Shown here: positions 4,870 through 6,416 of the stretch, in pieces
How the letters are laid out: the number at the start of each line of letters is the position of its first letter
Numbering within the stretch: position 1 is the stretch's first letter
Assembly: GCA_958426425.1 (NCBI GenBank)
Contig: CATZYY010000135.1
Coordinates: forward strand, 1-6,416
Length of the DNA stretch: 6,416 nucleotides
Origin: an uncultured Oscillospiraceae bacterium
GTDB lineage: Bacteria > Bacillota > Clostridia > Oscillospirales > Oscillospiraceae
Direction: 5' to 3'
The notes under the pieces: generated by a model
What the model saw: only the letters and a program-made list of their open reading frames with translations
Told to the model about the DNA's origin: nothing
Databases searched by the model: none
Made by a program: the position numbers and the translations under genes

Positions 4870-6416
4870 TTACTTTTTAAAGCTGTCCTTCAGGCTGACG
4901 CTGCGGTTGAACACCAGGTGCTCCGGAGAGGAGTCCTTGCTGTCCAGGCAGAAATAGCCCTGCCGCAGGAACTGGAAGCTGGCGGGAGCCTGGGCCTCCT
5001 TCATGGTGGGCTCCACCTTGCAGCCGGTCAGGACCTCCAGGCTGTCGGGGTTCAGGCAATCCAGGAAGTTCTTGTCAGCAGCGTCGGGCTCCGGGTCGGA
5101 GAACAGGTTGTCGTACAGCCGCACCTCCGCGTCCACGGCAGTGGCGGCGTCCACCCAGTGGATGGTGGCACCCTTGACCTTCCGGCCGTCGGCGGGGTCA
5201 CCGCCCCGGCTGTCTGGGTCGTAGGTGGCGAGGACCTCGGTCACATTGCCGTTCTCATCCCGGACGCAGCCGGTGCAGGTGATGAGATACGCGCCCTTGA
5301 GGCGGCACTCCGGGCCGCCCGGATACAGCCGCTTGTACTTGGGTACGGGCTCAGGCAGGAAGTCCTCGGCCTCGATCCAGAGGTGGCGGGAGAAGGCCAC
5401 CTCCCGGGTACCGGCGGATTCGTCCATGGGGTTATTCTCCACGGTGACGGTCTCGCGCTTATCCTCGGGGTAGTTGGTGATGGTCAGCCTGATGGGCCGC
5501 AGCACCGCCATGGTGCGCTGGGCGGTGGCGTTCAGGTCCTCCCGCAGGCAGTGCTCCAAAAAGGCATACTCCACCACGTTGGTGGACTTGGTGACGCCCA
5601 CCTGCTCGCAGAAGTTCCGGATGGACTTGGGAGTGTAGCCCCGGCGGCGCAGGCCGCAGAGGGTGGGCATCCGGGGATCGTCCCACCCGGAGACCACGCC
5701 GTTTTCCACCAGCGTCCGCAGCTTGCGCTTGCTCATGACCGTGTGGTCCAGGCCCAGCCGGGAGAACTCGATCTGCCGGGGCTTGTGGTACGGGATGGAG
5801 ACGTTGCTCACCACCCAGTCGTACAGGGGGCGGTGGTTCTCAAACTCCAGGGAGCATAAGCTGTGGGTGATCCCCTCCAGGGCGTCCTCGATGGGGTGGG
5901 CAAAGTCGTACATGGGGTAGATGCACCACTTGGTGCCCTGCCGGTGATGGGGCAGGTAGTTGATCCGGTAGATCACCGGGTCCCGCATATTGAAGTTGCC
6001 GCTGGCCAAATCGATCTTGGCCCGCAGGGTCATGGCGCCCTCCGGAAACTCCCCGGCCCGCATCCGGCGGAACAGGTCCAGGGACTCCTCCGCGGGCCGG
6101 TCCCGGTAGGGGGAGGTGGCGGGCACACCGATGGTACCCCGGTTGGCCTTGAACTCCTCGGGGCTGAGCTCACAGACGTAGGCCAGGCCCTTGCGGATCA
6201 GCTCCTCGGCGCACTGGTACATCTGCTCGAAATAGTCAGAGGCGTAGTAGAACCGGCCGCCCCAGTCGAAGCCCAGCCAGTGGATGTCCTCCTGGATGGC
6301 CTCCACGTACTCCTCGTCCTCCTTGGTGGGGTTGGTGTCGTCCATCCGCAGGTTGCAGAGTCCGCCGTACTTCTCGGCGGTGCCGAAGTCGATGGTCAGG
6401 GCCTTGCAGTGGCCGA
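4870..6416 (-). CDS. glnS: Glutaminyl-tRNA synthetase, lacking its N-terminal end at the window edge
   Basis: GlnRS charges tRNA-Gln with glutamine using ATP. About 514 residues are visible; the frame is open to the right edge, so the ATG at 6345 is internal. The edge shows GH of the HIGH signature, then NLRMDDTNPTKEDEEYVEAI, typical of class I GlnRS. The catalytic domain continues with HWLGFDWGG and YPMYDFAHPIEDALEGITHS. The KMSKS-equivalent is VMSKRKL (VMSKR at 5725-5739). The C-terminal beta-barrel region has DPADGRKVKGATIHWV, VRLYDNLFSDPEP, GYFCLDSKDSS and VFNRSVSLKDSF, which resemble E. coli GlnRS rather than GluRS. With roughly 40 residues missing, the full protein would be about 555 residues, like the E. 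coli enzyme. It stops without the YqeY/GatB-like extension fused to some clostridial GlnRS proteins. It converges on the thioesterase gene. Confidence 0.97.
   Translation of the reverse strand, partial: GHCKALTIDFGTAEKYGGLCNLRMDDTNPTKEDEEYVEAIQEDIHWLGFDWGGRFYYASDYFEQMYQCAEELIRKGLAYVCELSPEEFKANRGTIGVPATSPYRDRPAEESLDLFRRMRAGEFPEGAMTLRAKIDLASGNFNMRDPVIYRINYLPHHRQGTKWCIYPMYDFAHPIEDALEGITHSLCSLEFENHRPLYDWVVSNVSIPYHKPRQIEFSRLGLDHTVMSKRKLRTLVENGVVSGWDDPRMPTLCGLRRRGYTPKSIRNFCEQVGVTKSTNVVEYAFLEHCLREDLNATAQRTMAVLRPIRLTITNYPEDKRETVTVENNPMDESAGTREVAFSRHLWIEAEDFLPEPVPKYKRLYPGGPECRLKGAYLITCTGCVRDENGNVTEVLATYDPDSRGGDPADGRKVKGATIHWVDAATAVDAEVRLYDNLFSDPEPDAADKNFLDCLNPDSLEVLTGCKVEPTMKEAQAPASFQFLRQGYFCLDSKDSSPEHLVFNRSVSLKDSFKK

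Noticed and set aside
4918..5859. Plus-strand open frame of 313 codons opposite glnS
   Set aside because: Antisense to well-conserved GlnRS sequence, biased composition and no recognisable motif.
4870..6345. Treating the ATG at 6345 as the glnS start
   Set aside because: The frame continues upstream to the window edge with conserved GlnRS sequence, including part of the HIGH motif.

Overview
The window looks like ordinary chromosome from a GC-rich member of the Clostridia, most likely an Oscillospiraceae-type gut bacterium (Flavonifractor, Oscillibacter or Lawsonibacter relatives). That placement is inference. It rests on high-GC, Firmicutes-like proteins, GGAGG-type ribosome binding sites, a MurR/RpiR regulator, and a cmk-plsC-ispH gene order familiar from Clostridia. 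I see no mobile element, CRISPR array, tRNA or rRNA, and I found no convincing novel multi-gene system.

Positions 1-3948 (minus strand) form one tightly packed operon. In transcription order it holds a MurR/RpiR-type regulator, a BaiN/HI0933-type flavoprotein, (d)CMP kinase (cmk), a PlsC-type lysophosphatidate acyltransferase, and ispH, which starts at 520 and leaves the window at position 1. Three of the four junctions overlap (8, 4 and 4 bases) and the fourth has an 18-base gap, so co-transcription and translational coupling are very likely. The last three genes make precursors for nucleic acids, membrane lipid and isoprenoids.

Positions 3949-4302 are a divergent intergenic region of 354 bases with no gene. 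It carries a good sigma-A promoter for the operon, a GC-rich palindrome and a small hairpin over the ribosome binding site in the operon leader, and a 9-bp inverted repeat just upstream of the -35 box. On the other side are an AT-rich repeated tract and a weaker promoter for the plus-strand gene. This is the most interesting part of the window because it could hold the operators of the linked RpiR regulator.

Positions 4303-4713 (plus strand) encode a single-domain PaaI-type hotdog thioesterase. A strong 13-bp stem terminator at 4764-4793, usable in both directions, separates it from the convergent glnS. The glutaminyl-tRNA synthetase gene glnS (minus strand) ends at 4870 and runs off the right edge with about 514 residues visible. 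Long open frames on the opposite strand of these genes are shadows of high-GC coding sequence.
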